Source of the DNA: Saussurea involucrata
Lineage: Eukaryota > Streptophyta > Magnoliopsida > Asterales > Asteraceae
Length of the DNA stretch: 64,000 nucleotides
Assembly: GCA_033807775.1 (NCBI GenBank)
Contig: JAWVWS010001019.1
Location: forward strand, 186,001 to 250,000
Direction of reading: 5' to 3'
How positions within the stretch are numbered: the stretch's first letter is position 1; each line of letters begins with the position of its first letter. Below, piece by piece: positions 1-10,840 of the stretch. A model generated the notes under the pieces. That model was not told the origin of the DNA, ran no database searches, and saw only the letters and a program-made list of their open reading frames with translations. A program made the translations under genes and the position numbers.

Positions 1-1030
1 ATCGCTTCCCTTCATCATTCCTCTTTCTTCCATCATCAGACTTGCGCTTTCCTTCGTACTTGTCTCTGTAATCCCGATGCTTTGTATTTGTGGAGTATCG
101 TTGGTTGTTGTTGGTTGACTTCTTGAAGAAATTCTTCCTAGCATACTCTTGGGACAGCAAGGCAACTGCTTTCTTGATACTGTCGAGCTCGGGATCAGAA
201 TCACTTTCAGGTTCTTCATCTTCACGTTCAAACTCATTTTGAGCTTCGTCTCTATACGAACTGCGTTGTGCTTGCTTTTCTTTCTTGTGAGACATGAGGG
301 CAATAGGATCTTCTTTCGTCGTTTCACTAGACTTTTGATCTCCCATCAACTCACATACATCATCTTCGTCTTGGAGCAACATCTCGTAGAGCTCATGCAG
401 CGGAACACTCTCTAATGATCGGTTGTGACGGACGTGTAGAACAAATCCCTTCCATTCAGCTTAAAGGTGGTTGAGGAACTTGATGTTGCAATCGAGGTTT
501 GCATTGAAGATGTTGTTCTTATGCAGGTCGTTGAGAAGTGTGCAGAAACGCTCGTAGGTTTCAGTGAGTGATTCCCCTCTTTTGGCTTTAAAGGATTCAT
601 AGCGGGTGAGGCAGTTGGTTATCTTCAGCTGATTACCCTCACGACTGCCTTGCGTGATCTTCGCAAGCTGGTCCCACATACCTTTAGATGTGTCCTTGTA
701 ACTGTCGATGTTGCAGTAGATATTGTTGGGAAGACTGTATACTAGATAAGTTTTCGCCAGCTTATCTCCATCGGCTTTCCTCTTTTCTTCAACCGACAGC
801 TTGTCGTATGGTTTGGGCACCTTATGCGCTGGAGGCCCGCCTTCTTGTGCTGGAACGTCCATCAGAGGTGGAATACTCGGTCCTTCCGTCAGTGATCGGA
901 TAATCTCTTCATATAACGGCTTGGTCTCGATGAAGCACATAAACCGATCCTTCCAGACATTATACTCCCCGCGGTACAAGATCGGAGGTTTGAGTTCCGA
1001 TCCGATAGCTAATGCGTCTTGAGCATTCAT
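1..1030 (-). pseudogene. Copia gag (UBN2-type capsid), broken, truncated by the window edge
   Basis: The reading frame starts at ATG 1030-1028 (protein begins MNAQDALAIG); the frame is open further upstream but without an ATG. The N-terminal part has the usual Copia gag layout: the YNVWKDRF segment, a MWDQLAKI segment and then YESFKAKRGESLTETYERF, which belong to the UBN2/retrotran_gag family that forms the virus-like particle. A TAA at 463-461 interrupts it after LNHL. The same frame then stays open to the window edge, ending in a charged Lys/Arg/Asp-rich tail where a zinc knuckle would normally follow. The stop could come from a single C-to-T change in a Gln codon. No zinc knuckle is reached before coordinate 1. 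Confidence 0.8.
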
Positions 1031-1238
1031 GTTGAGCACTTGTGTGATCGTAAGACGAGTGGTATGATTCAAAGGTAACGAGTGATCTAACGCACAAACT
1101 AACGCACAACTAACACAAATTCCTAAGGGAGTGGTAGCCTAACGCAATTCCTATTGGGGATCAGGAATAAACAGAAAAGAACACTGGAAAAATAGAACCA
1201 AACACGAATTGAAAGAAAATTAAGTGTGCAGAGGTAAG

Positions 1239-1500
1239 ATCCGGAATAGATGATCCAGAGTGCAAGATCCGGAATCGATGATCCGGAATGCAAGTTCCGA
1301 AATTAGGAGATCCGGTATGCAAGAACCGGAACCGGAACAAGTACCGGAATGAGAGAAATCTAAGTACCGGATCCAGATTTAGATACCGGAAGTTTAGGAA
1401 CCGGAACTGGTAGGATCCGGAACCAAAAACACAGATCCGGTATTGTGAACCCGAAAAGGCACCGGAACCGGAAGAGGATCTGGTATGTTTGTGGATCTGC
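1239..1500 (-). repeat. Degenerate CCGGAA-rich tandem array in the Copia leader
   Basis: Between the primer site and gag, about 260 bp are filled with loosely repeated GATCCGGAA, AACCGGAA and TACCGGAA words, spaced irregularly by roughly 10 to 25 bp. The surrounding leader (1501-1940) is AT-rich and plain. The array would be in the 5' untranslated leader of the genomic RNA. CCGG is also a CpG/CHG methylation context. Confidence 0.65.
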
Positions 1501-1946
1501 AATGTAAAAGGAACCGAAACTCAAGAACTGAGTTCCGTATTCAAACACTAGAACACGAAAAATTACCTGGAAATCGAATATGCACCTCTTTTGACTTGGA
1601 AATTTTCTGCAATCACCTTAGAACCATAACAAGCAAGTAGGGAAAGCAAAAACAACTGACCAAATCGATTAATCAAGCACTTTTGAAGCAAAAATTGAGT
1701 TTTTGACAAGAACAGAGAGTATGAAACCCAGAAACCAAAAATCTCAAAATTGATGATTTAATGCTTAATCAAAACAATTCAAAACTTGATATGATTTCAG
1801 AAACACAAAAAATATGATTTTTCAAGCCTCAATTTCAAGTTTTTACACTAAAATCAAAGCAAAGAATAATCTTTTCCAATGAAACAGTCGACTAAACTTT
1901 GAATGATCAGAATAAGAATTTTACCTTTGAATCAATCGTCTTTCTA
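1501..1946 (-). other. Non-coding leader of the left-edge Copia
   Basis: AT-rich stretch between the CCGGAA array and the primer site. I see no open frame with recognisable protein similarity and no clear repeat. It is best read as 5' untranslated leader. Confidence 0.5.
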
Positions 1947-1957
1947 CTCTGATACCA
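1947..1957 (-). promoter_or_regulatory. Primer-binding site, tRNA-iMet type (left-edge Copia)
   Basis: The minus strand reads TGGTATCAGAG two bases inside the LTR end. This is the complement of the 3' end of plant initiator Met-tRNA, the usual Copia primer. Confidence 0.9.
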
Positions 1958-1959
1958 AT

Positions 1960-2285
1960 TGTGGTTCCCAGATTAACAAGTGCAATCAAACAATCAACAC
2001 AATATAGTAGAATATGTCATAAATCTCACTTGTCATTCAAGAACAGAAAAGGTTTAGGTTGTAGCCGTACAAGGTAATCTGTGAAAAGCTAATATGATCA
2101 TTAACCCTAAAACTAGGATTAAGAAAAGTATTTATACCTAACAAAAGGTATTTACAAGAATTGACAATATTAGTCCGTATACTTCTATTCCACTAACATG
2201 AGACCTAACATAAGCAGTCTTTCGGTTTTACTATTTTATAATTATGATGAAAATTGCTTGAACTCACTAGGCGTTAAGCCTAACA
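1960..2285 (-). repeat. 5' LTR of the left-edge Copia (outer edge uncertain)
   Basis: On the minus strand the LTR ends in CACA just before the primer site. A TATA-like TATAAATAC lies at 2136-2128 (minus). The outer end was placed at the TG reading leftwards from about 2285, but another TGTTAGG occurs near 2211. The second LTR is outside the window, so the boundary cannot be confirmed. Confidence 0.6.
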
Positions 2286-2973
2286 TTTTTTATTTATCGG
2301 CATGTGCATCAGGTCCGTGTTTTGGGGAATGGTACTAACGATACCATGAAAAGTTGAGAGCTAGTTAGATGCACGAGAAGAATGTAGCTATTGGGTGATG
2401 TTTCCGCATTCGAAGATAGCGACTATTATAGGGTTTTAGTAACACACGACCTTGATTTAGTCTTGATGTAAGACTTGATTTACCTATTGTTGATGTTAAA
2501 TCCAGTTTTGTTATTCGAAGTTAAATTAATAGTTGAGTTATAGAAAAGGAATTACCTTTCATTTGATGTATTATTGAAAGTTTTAATTTAGTCGCTCTTT
2601 CCAGATTTGAGCGCGTTACAATCTCCCTTGGACTTTTGGTTGTGAGCAAAGCACAAGGAACCAAATACAAAGCATCATAAGATGGGGGCGCCCAAATTGT
2701 TTTTTTCAGAGGGAGTGAGATTATCAAGAACACTAGATGGACATTGATTTCTCCAATGTGCGGCGACCAAAACACTTTCTCTCCAAAAATAAATTGGTAA
2801 ATTTGCTGGTGGTGATCGATGGCGCTGGAGGTAATCGACAAAGGTAATGCTGGTGGCATTGGGAAGTTGTTATGGATGTGGTAGAGGTGGTGGAGGAAGA
2901 GGTGGCGATGGTGTTAGCGGTGACTACTAGTAGCCACCACCGGTGGTGGCGGCGACGATGAGTGGTGATGAGC
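2286..2973. other. Sequence between the left Copia and the hAT element
   Basis: No supported gene. 2286-2520 is unremarkable AT-rich DNA. 2521-2860 has open frames without recognisable similarity. 2860-2975 is low-complexity, dominated by GGT/GGA and CCACCACC triplets (microsatellite-like). Open frames through the triplet tract are best explained by composition. Confidence 0.5.
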
Positions 2974-3189
2974 ATTAAAACCAGGGTCGGTCTTGAGGTT
3001 TTTGATGCCCATGGCAAAAACCAAAAAAATGCCCTTTTTATAGGCGACTCATCCCCACACTAAATCTCTATTAAATAAAACAAAAATACACAAGGGGGGG
3101 AGGACATAAATCAAAACCCTGTATAACAAAACATAAACTAAATCACCTAAAATAATGCCTTCGTGCATTTTTTGAAGCAAAAATATCAA

Positions 3190-4120
3190 TCACCTTATTT
3201 AGTCAATATTTGCTAAAAACTTACTCTCAATACTCAAAATTGCTAACCCGTTCAATCTTTATTGACTCATGGTAAACCGCAAATATGACTTTAAGAACTT
3301 TAGTTTTGAAAAGTTTCTTTCTGCCGATGCTAAATTCATGTAAGCAAGTAAGACATGTGGAAACGTGTCCATCTTCTTTGCAAACTCCATAATTTGTATG
3401 GATGTCCAAGGATTTTCTGTCGCGGATGCCTCTTCCGGTAACATTTCCTGCAAAACTTGTAGCTCCATAAACAAATATTGTCCATCGATATCACAATCAT
3501 CACCATTAGTTAAAACAAGTTCAAGATTAAGACAACATTTTTTCACCTCATCATCATGTAAACAGACTAACTTCCGTCCATCCAACAAGAACCAAAAAAT
3601 AGAGTCAAATTCTTTCATTTGTTCAAATCTAGTTCGTAACTGATCAACTAAAACAAGAAACTAATTAGTTTTAAATGTCTCTTGAGCAGATTGTTTTTCT
3701 CTCTCAGTATTTGGAATTTCCTCAACAAAAAAATCTGGAAAAAGAATGTTTTACAGCAAACTCAGGCTCAACTCCAATAGTATTTGCAATTTCTTTAGCT
3801 TCATTAATGGAACATGAAACCCATTTTCCCTGTATTTTAAAAAAAAACAACTAATCCCTCTAGATTCAACACTGCAATATCAAGAAGCATATCTGTTGAC
3901 TGTAGTTTCTTACTAACTAAATTAATTCTATACAAAACTTCAAGTCAAATAACCAAACTTACAAGAAATTCAAAACTTGAAAGCTCACCATTTACCAAAG
4001 ATTCGACATCCATACAAACTTTCCCATCCTCACTTACTTGAGCTAATTGTATTAAAGCATCTTTAATTTGGCCAACTTGAGTTTTAATAGCTTTAACACT
4101 TTCAATGTGAGTTTCCCAAC
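3190..4120 (-). pseudogene. hAT transposase, C-terminal part (broken)
   Basis: Minus-strand fragments in different frames. 4120-3945 encodes WETHIESVKAIKTQ...DALIQLA followed by SFEFLVSLVI, typical of the DUF4371 central part of ZMYM-like hAT transposases. 3618-3259 encodes MKEFDSIFWF... and ends in the hAT dimerisation motif with ASAERNFSKLKFLKSYLR. The frame after the stop at 3259 still reads RLSELAILSIE, the normal continuation. Frameshifts and stops separate the pieces, so the gene is dead. The N-terminal half lies at 40702-42203, displaced by the Copia insertion. Confidence 0.85.
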
Positions 4121-4830
4121 TGTTGATCCCAAAATTACTCAACAATGATATAAATATCTATTAGTTCAAACAAATAAGTGTGCTCAAGCGTTTTAACGAA
4201 CTAAAGAGATATTCTAAGTAGAAAAACACACAGAATCAAACACGTGAACAGTAATAACACAAGAGTTTTATCTCAAAGATTCACTTTGTATTGATTGATT
4301 AAGAACACCAAGAACACCGAAGGTATGAATAATATTCTGCTCTAACTGGTGTGTGTGTTGTGCAAAGTTAATAGAAGAGCTCAACATGAGCCTTCTATTT
4401 ATACTATACTACAAGGGACAAGCTTTAGACAAAAAGTACTAAAGGTACAAAGATACGATCGTGGGACTGCATCAGGTATAACGTTAATGTAGTGTGCCGG
4501 TATCTGCAAAGGCTGTAACCCATCAGAGGTTGACACGTGGAATGTGCAGGGCACGCCTTGTACGAATGATCTTTAGGATCTTTGTACAACAGAGGCATGT
4601 GAGAGGCACGAACGTCCTTGTCCTGAACTTCAGAATTCTTCATTCTTCCAAGTCTTCTTACCACAGAGGCTCTGTCAAGTATGACAGAGGCTCTGTGGCC
4701 TTGTCCTATGAGAACGTCTTCTGTAGAGTCTTCTCTTGGATCTTTACTCGGTGTCTTGGCAGAGGCTCTGTCGATGTTTTACACTTAGCCTATTTTTCAA
4801 TACTTCTTTACATAGAAGTTGGAGCTAACA
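4121..4830 (-). repeat. 3' LTR of the Sirevirus-like Copia
   Basis: Begins TGTTGATCCC and ends GCTAACA on the plus strand. A TATA-like TATAAATAG is at 4403-4395 (minus). It contains three CAGAGGCTCTG dyads within 4660-4775. The partner is 39986-40696. Confidence 0.93.
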
Positions 4831-4845
4831 ATCTCCCCCTAAGTA
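4831..4845 (-). promoter_or_regulatory. Polypurine tract of the Sirevirus-like Copia
   Basis: Directly next to the 3' LTR the minus strand reads TACTTAGGGGGAGAT, a standard polypurine primer for plus-strand DNA synthesis. Confidence 0.85.
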
Positions 4846-5008
4846 TTGAAAAATAAAAAATTGGAAAATGCATGGTTTTCTAAGCTAAGTACACGACAAG
4901 AGGTAATTGACCTCTGTGGAATATTTACTTTTCATATAAGGATATGCCAGAGGCATTTACATTTGATTTCATAAGTATGAAAGAGTAAGTAGAGGAAGGA
5001 TGTGGAAG

Positions 5009-8000
5009 TCAGACTCTGGCATTTGGGAAGTCATTGATCTTTCTGTTGTCGATTCCTCCATCTTTGAGTTCACGATATATATTGAAGCAGAGGTTTCTGA
5101 AGCTTATGACAGAATCGATGACCTCTATCAATCTATCGACAAGTGCTTGATCCATGAACTCCGTCCCTCTATGCTCCAAGAGGTTGGCTCTAAACTCGAG
5201 CAGAGTATTGGTTGCGTACTTTTGGCAATCAACCTCCAAAAATAGCTTCGACTTTCCAGCAGGATCTCTGTAGACGTACCCAATCTTTGGAAATGTGATG
5301 ATGGAGTTTGGTCTAGCAAAGGAGGGGCAGTCGTCTTCTGGTGGTGGGAGATTTAAGCTTTTCACTCCAAGGTCGAGTCCCACTTGGAAGCCAGACATGT
5401 TCCCTCTGAACTTTAAGTCTGGTGTTATAGTTCTGTCGTGCCCAACTCAGAAGGTCGGGCAAGTCATAGGGGCTCAAGTTCCTCAGATCAGCATCTGAGA
5501 ATTTGGTCTCGGTTCTATCGGCCCTTTTGACGTGATAGATGTTATAGTGTATCGTTGTGCCTCTGGTGTGAGAGAGCTTGCAGTATAGAACCTTTGTGAT
5601 CTTTGAATTGGAGAAGACTTGATTGACAGGTTTGGCTTTTGTTCTGTAGAAGTCTTCTTTCAGTTCCTTAAGAAGATCAGGCGACAGAATGGATTTTGGC
5701 AGAGGGTCATTGATGGCTCTGTTGTACAAGTATTCGTACACCACTTCTTCCATTTCTCGTGGAGGAGCAATGGGTGGAGGCATGGGCCTGCGTAGAGCGT
5801 CCATTCTGCTTTTTATTTGGGTGACCCTATCTTCTGAAGGTTTTGCCTTAGGATCTATTATAGGCTTGTTTGACAGAGGGGTAAGCCCGACCAGTCTTCT
5901 TCTTCTGGCTTAGGGGTGACAAAGGCGTCAAAGGCACTTTTCATCAGTTTCTCTATGGGTTGATGCTTAGGCTTTTTCTTTTTCGGTTCCTCTGTCGCTA
6001 TCCCCTTTCCCTTGCCTTTTGCCGTAGGCTTTTGTAGTTCTGCTTGTTGAGATTGGGTTGCCTCTGTTGGTTTTGTCTTTTGAGCTTCTAAGGGCTTAGA
6101 TGGGGTGCTTCTGCAGTTTTTGTTGGGGTTGCCTCTGTTAGTTTTACAGGGGCCTTAGTTGGTGATGTGGGTTTGGTTTGAGGTTTGGTTGGTGAAGCTT
6201 CTTTGGTTGTGCTCAGATATTTCCGTTTTTGAGCAAGTGTTTTGGTTCTGGGTTTAGATTTGGGTTGTTCTGTTGTTTTGGGTTTGGGAGATGGAGTTTT
6301 CGTCTTTTCAGCTTCTGGTGTAGGAGATAGTAGTTTGGGTTCCTCTGGTGTTTTTGGTGTTGGTGAAGGGAGTTTGTCTTCTGTTGGTTTTGGTGATTGG
6401 GATGGTTGGTCTTCTTCAGATGAGGTAAGGATCTGGAATTGTTCTGTTGGTTTGGGAGATGGAGATGGTAAATCTTCAATGGTTATATGGGTTGTTTCCA
6501 CAGAGGTGGGTGTTTCCTCTGTGGTCTTCTGTTGGGTTTGTTGGGTTTCAGATTCCGATACTTGGGTTAGGGGTTTTGCTAATATTGGTGGTGCAGGTAA
6601 ACCTCTGTTCGCAATTCTTTCTCTTCTCCTCTCCCCCTCAGGATGATCTGATGGTCCTTCTGAATCATCATCAGAGTCATCCTGCCTTCTATCTGAAGTA
6701 CCCTCTGCTCGGCATGACGAAGATGGCTTCTTTGGTTGGGTGGCCCCTGCTGCGATCATTTTAGCACAGAGGTCATCACAAACACCGAGCAGGTAGGCAA
6801 CCTCTGCTTTAGAGTTGAATCTTAGTCTTCCCACACTTTCCTGAAAGTCCTTCACATAGTTTGCATTAGATGTGGTGAAGGCTCTGATGAAATCTGTCAT
6901 CTGGTCGAGTACCCCTTGTCCAAGCTCTGTAAGTTATGCTCTGGTCATGTAGTCGGAGGGCTTCATGGCCTGAGTTTCTTTGGTAGTGTGTTCCTGGACT
7001 TGCTCTAGGGCCTTCTTTAGATCTTCTGGTGTAAGGCCCGTAGAAGCAGGGGTTTGTTCTTTCTTCAGTTGCTCAAGAAGATCTTTGACAGAAGTCTGAA
7101 ATGCAGAGCTTGTTGCCTTTTCAAATTCAGAGGCAGAAGTGGCAGCAGAGGTTGTTGCAGTTGTGTTCATTTGAGCGCAGGCATTTTTCACCTCTGTGGA
7201 CAAGTTGTCCACTTTGGTGGTCAGATTAGTTATTGCCCTTGAAGTTGTTTCTGCAAAAGAGTCAAAAGAGCTTTTCAACTCTCTCAACGAGTTGTTCACA
7301 GAGGTGACAAGGGTTCGGAACTCACCCCTTGCGACATGTGAACCAAGTGTAACCTCTGGGGGAACACATTCGTCCCCAGAGTTTGTCCTTGTTCCTTGGA
7401 CACCTTCTTTCGCCCCTGTATTGATGTTGAGGGCGGAAGGATTTCCCTCTAATCCTCGAGCAGAGGCTTTTTGAGCCTCAGACTCTATAGAGGTTCTGTT
7501 ATGCACATTGTCTTGATCCACTTCAGAGGTGGGTACAAGAGTATCCTTAAGTTGACTTAGGGACTTGTCTAGAGTCCCTTCGTCTTTGTGCTCTCTAGGC
7601 TTCTCTGAAGAGCCGATCGGTCCTGAGTGTGTGTGTGTAGCAGAGGAAACAAATTCCTCTGTGGGGATTTCAGATGTGATCCAGGGCGAGGGATCACGAA
7701 CTAAAGGTGAGTCCTTTGGAGATGATTCCCTTGGAATGGTTTCCCCGGTTATCAGGGGCACAGAGGTGGAAAAGGTACCTCTGTCATGTTTGTTTGGGTT
7801 GGGGTCGAGCTGTGCTGCTCTGTTTCAATGATTTCTTCTGCCACTAGACTGGCAGAATCAGAAATAAGGGTTGCACTGGGAGGGGGTTGTGGTTGTGTGC
7901 CTCTTCTTTCTGCGGCGTCTTTTAAGGCTTCAGCCTCTATCATACATCCTAGCCTAGTGGACTCTGTGCTAGCCTCTATCTCTGCCCGATTACCTTCGAC

Positions 8001-9797
8001 TTCTACCATATCCTCTGGGCTTTTTCGTAATACATCATAGCCGGGATGAGAGGAATGGAGGAAGGGGTTCTGGATTACTTCTGGCGTATTTTCCTGAATA
8101 CCCGCAGGGGTTCTGTCATCTTCCTCCAAGTCAGAATCAACTTCTGAGATTCTGAAGTCTGGGTTTTCTGTTGACCAATTGGAGAGGGCTTCTGAATTCC
8201 ACCCAGAAGTGTCTAATGAGTCAGCAATGTCAGGGCGTTGGAGGAAGGCAGAGAAGTGACCCTGATCTGCATAATATATTGGAGTTGGGGAGGGCAGAGG
8301 TTGTTCACGAATTTCTTCTACCATTTCTGCTTCCTCTGCGATTGTCTGCAGAGGTGTGAGGGGCTTCTTGGTTTTCTTCTTACTCTTCTTGCGTTTTGGT
8401 TTGGGGGCACCCTCCTCAGGAGATTTGGATTTTCTTTTCTTTTTCTTTTCTTTAGGAGGAAAGTGAGGTGCAGAGGATCCATCCATGGTTTTTGCTGGAG
8501 GTGATTGTTGGGATTTATGGGAATATGCGACACTTGTAGAAGTACCCTTTGTGGTTTTCTTTGATTTGGGGGCCTTCTTCTTTTTAGGGGGAGTAGCAGA
8601 GGTTTTTCTCTTAGAAGCAGAAGTGTCTAATTGGCCTCTCAGAAGATGAAATCGTTCCTGTACTTGTTGGTGTTTTGCTAAGGTCGCTGCCCACTCCGCA
8701 TCACTCATCCTTTCCACTATCTGAGATCCTATAGGGGCTCCTAAACGCAGGGGTGTCACTGGACTTGGTTCAGGAGTCCTGTGATCGCGTATATATGCTA
8801 ACTTAAGGTCCTCATCACTAGTATATGCCAGAAGGGCAGTTGGTAGAGGTCTGCAGAAGTTGTATCCTTCCAAGTGCCCTGTTGGGCTATTCTTTGCCAT
8901 AGGGTAGGTTTTGACAACTGGTCCCTCCATTGGCCATTTTTCTATGCGTAGCAGGGGTTCTAGAAGCACACCTAGGATCCTATGAAATTGTAGTACGGGA
9001 AGATCTTTGGTCTTGGGTCCCTTTGCCCTCTGTGAGGAGATTCTGTGGTCGATGGTGATAACTATCTCCTGCATCATAAGAGTGGCGTAGTCCAAAGGCA
9101 AATCATAGTACACCCCGTACATGATTGCCATGATTTGGTGAGATGTTTGATCAGGACTGCCCACTTTCCCAGTTAGACATCTGTTGAGGATGGAGAAGAG
9201 AGTATTCCACAGAGGGGGGAACCTGTTCCTTCTAAAGTCGTTTCTCTTCTTCAGCTTTGTGTTGTATCCTAACATCTCTGCAAAGTCACAGAGCTCACTA
9301 TCCAAAGGGTCCTCTGCATACTTCTTGATGCCTAGAAGTCCCCTTGTTGGTAGGCCAAACTCAAGGGAGAACATAGTTCTGTTGAACTTGAGTTCAAGGT
9401 AATCTGATTGGCCAGGTTTGGATATGTACCCGTTGATTTTCCTATTGTCTTGGTCATAATGACAGATCTGCCAGAACTGGTTGAGGTATCTGGCAGGGAT
9501 CCTTGTAACATTTTTGGTTAGCAGAGGGAAGAGGTAGTGATTTTCCAGGATGTTCAGAAGAATGGCATGTTCCTCCCCAAAGGCAGTTCTTGAGGGAACA
9601 AGAAAGTTGTTATTGGGTTTAAGGGGAAGAACACTTTCGAAGTGTTCATGTTCCAGAAAGTTTTGTAGGTGGGTTGTCGGAGTAAAGTCTACTGAATCAC
9701 CTGAGTTATCTTTCTCTTGGTTTCTGGCCATTGATGGGTTTTGTGAGTGCTCAGATTGAACTGGAGAGTTCGCCGGAGATTTAGAGGTAGAAGCCAT
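5009..9797 (-). pseudogene. Extra 3' ORF (env-like position) of the Copia element, frameshifted
   Basis: A minus-strand gene of nearly 1,600 codons between RNase H and the 3' LTR. It starts at ATG 9797-9795 (MASTSKSPANSP). The first 681 codons are open: residues ~40-340 are a globular, family-like domain (NFLVPSRTAFGEEHAILLNI, FNRTMFSLEFGLPTRGL), then Lys-rich and Pro-rich disordered sequence. A frameshift near 7755 moves to the next frame (7761-6934, Ser/Thr-rich, then coiled-coil-like). A TAA at 6936-6934 and further shifts near 6090 and 5880 follow. 6600-6200 is a Pro/Ser/Thr/Lys repeat region (PSPKPTE-like). The C-terminal 5804-5009 is globular again. I see no signal peptide and no transmembrane segment, so calling it an envelope protein would be position-based only. 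Function unknown. Confidence 0.75.
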
Positions 9798-10840
9798 TGA
9801 TGATTTCTTCAAAGAATGGAGTAGAAAGTAAGAGTTGCAGGTTTTGCAAGGTTCGTCGGAGGTAAGAAGGAGAAAGAGTTCGTAAAATATAGAAGGAGAG
9901 GTAAATGGGGTTTTATATGGGTGTGAAAGAGATACAATTTGAAGCGGTAAATAGGTAAGAATGAATAACCTTTGGGGTCCGCACTCGAGCACTACAGTTG
10001 TGTGGACGTTTCAGAGGAACGTGTGGCATGCATGTCCAATGAAAACTTGCCACGTCAGAGGTGTCAGAACACGATTAGACGTCGTACGCGGCCCATTAAT
10101 GCCTGGCGCGTGGGCGTTTCTACTTCCAGATGTCTATCACTTTCAGAAATAACCCGCATGTTACAGAATTTCCATAAAGAGCCAAGTGTCAGAATCAACA
10201 GAAGCTCTGTAGTGGAATGAGCGCTGTAATCCGAAACCTACTTTTCATCTCCTCTGAGCTTGCACCTTTACCAAAAACGTTTGAAAAATACATTGGAAAT
10301 GATCGATAGAACGTTAGTACAAGATTTGCATTCACAGAGGCTCTGACTCACAGAGGCTCTATGAGTGAAAATTTCTAATAACTAAAAATTCATAAAACTT
10401 TTTTATCATCCAAAGTTTTAATTGTTTTAAACAATGTTTTTAGGACATATTTGGAAATTGGTGTCCTAGAAAACTGTTTTGGTAAAAGGTTTTGTGCGAG
10501 ACATTCTCCTTTGATTCTCCTTTGCTCGGCAAACTACCTGACTTCTGTGGATTTGACTGAACACTATTCCTCTTTGGCTCCCCCTTGAATTAAGAAATTA
10601 TGTGGATTGATTCAAGGTCTCCTTCTGCTCCCCCTTGACCTATGCTTGGATCAAATCAGATAAGTAATGCATAAAACATAGGTCAAACTCACCAAAGGTT
10701 TTTTGGAGATCGTCAGAGGCTCTAAGCAATCCCACATAAGCTCTGTTGGGTACAGAACTATTGAAGATAAAGAATGTACATACAAAAGAGTTTAAATATA
10801 TACATATTCACAGGAAGATCAAGTCTCACTTACAGAGAGT
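9798..10840 (-). other. Spacer between RNase H and the extra ORF
   Basis: About 1 kb without supported coding. It contains several CAGAGG/CCTCTG words, including two CAGAGGCTCT copies at 10336-10362. It could hold the leader or promoter for a separate mRNA of the downstream ORF, which is not shown by any motif I can see. Confidence 0.5.

Larger units (their letters stand above)
1..2285 (-). mobile_element. Left-edge Ty1/copia retrotransposon, 5' part only
   Basis: The 5' portion of a minus-strand Copia element enters from the left edge. Reading leftwards there are an LTR (about 2285 to 1960), a tRNA-iMet primer site, a long leader and a gag gene that continues off the window. Protease, integrase and reverse transcriptase would lie beyond coordinate 1. 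The outer LTR boundary is uncertain because the partner LTR is not in the window: TG/CA ends are possible at about 2285 or about 2211. Family assignment rests on the gag type and the primer site. Confidence 0.8.

Noticed and set aside
2733..3017. Thr/Ser/His-rich minus-strand ORF before the hAT end
   Set aside because: Low-complexity triplet repeat, and it crosses the hAT target duplication.
6242..6646. Gly/Val/Ser-rich plus-strand ORF
   Set aside because: Antisense shadow of the Pro/Lys/Ser/Thr-rich part of the Copia extra ORF.
5009..9797. Envelope glycoprotein function for the Copia extra ORF
   Set aside because: No signal peptide, membrane segment or cleavage motif seen. Position alone is not enough.
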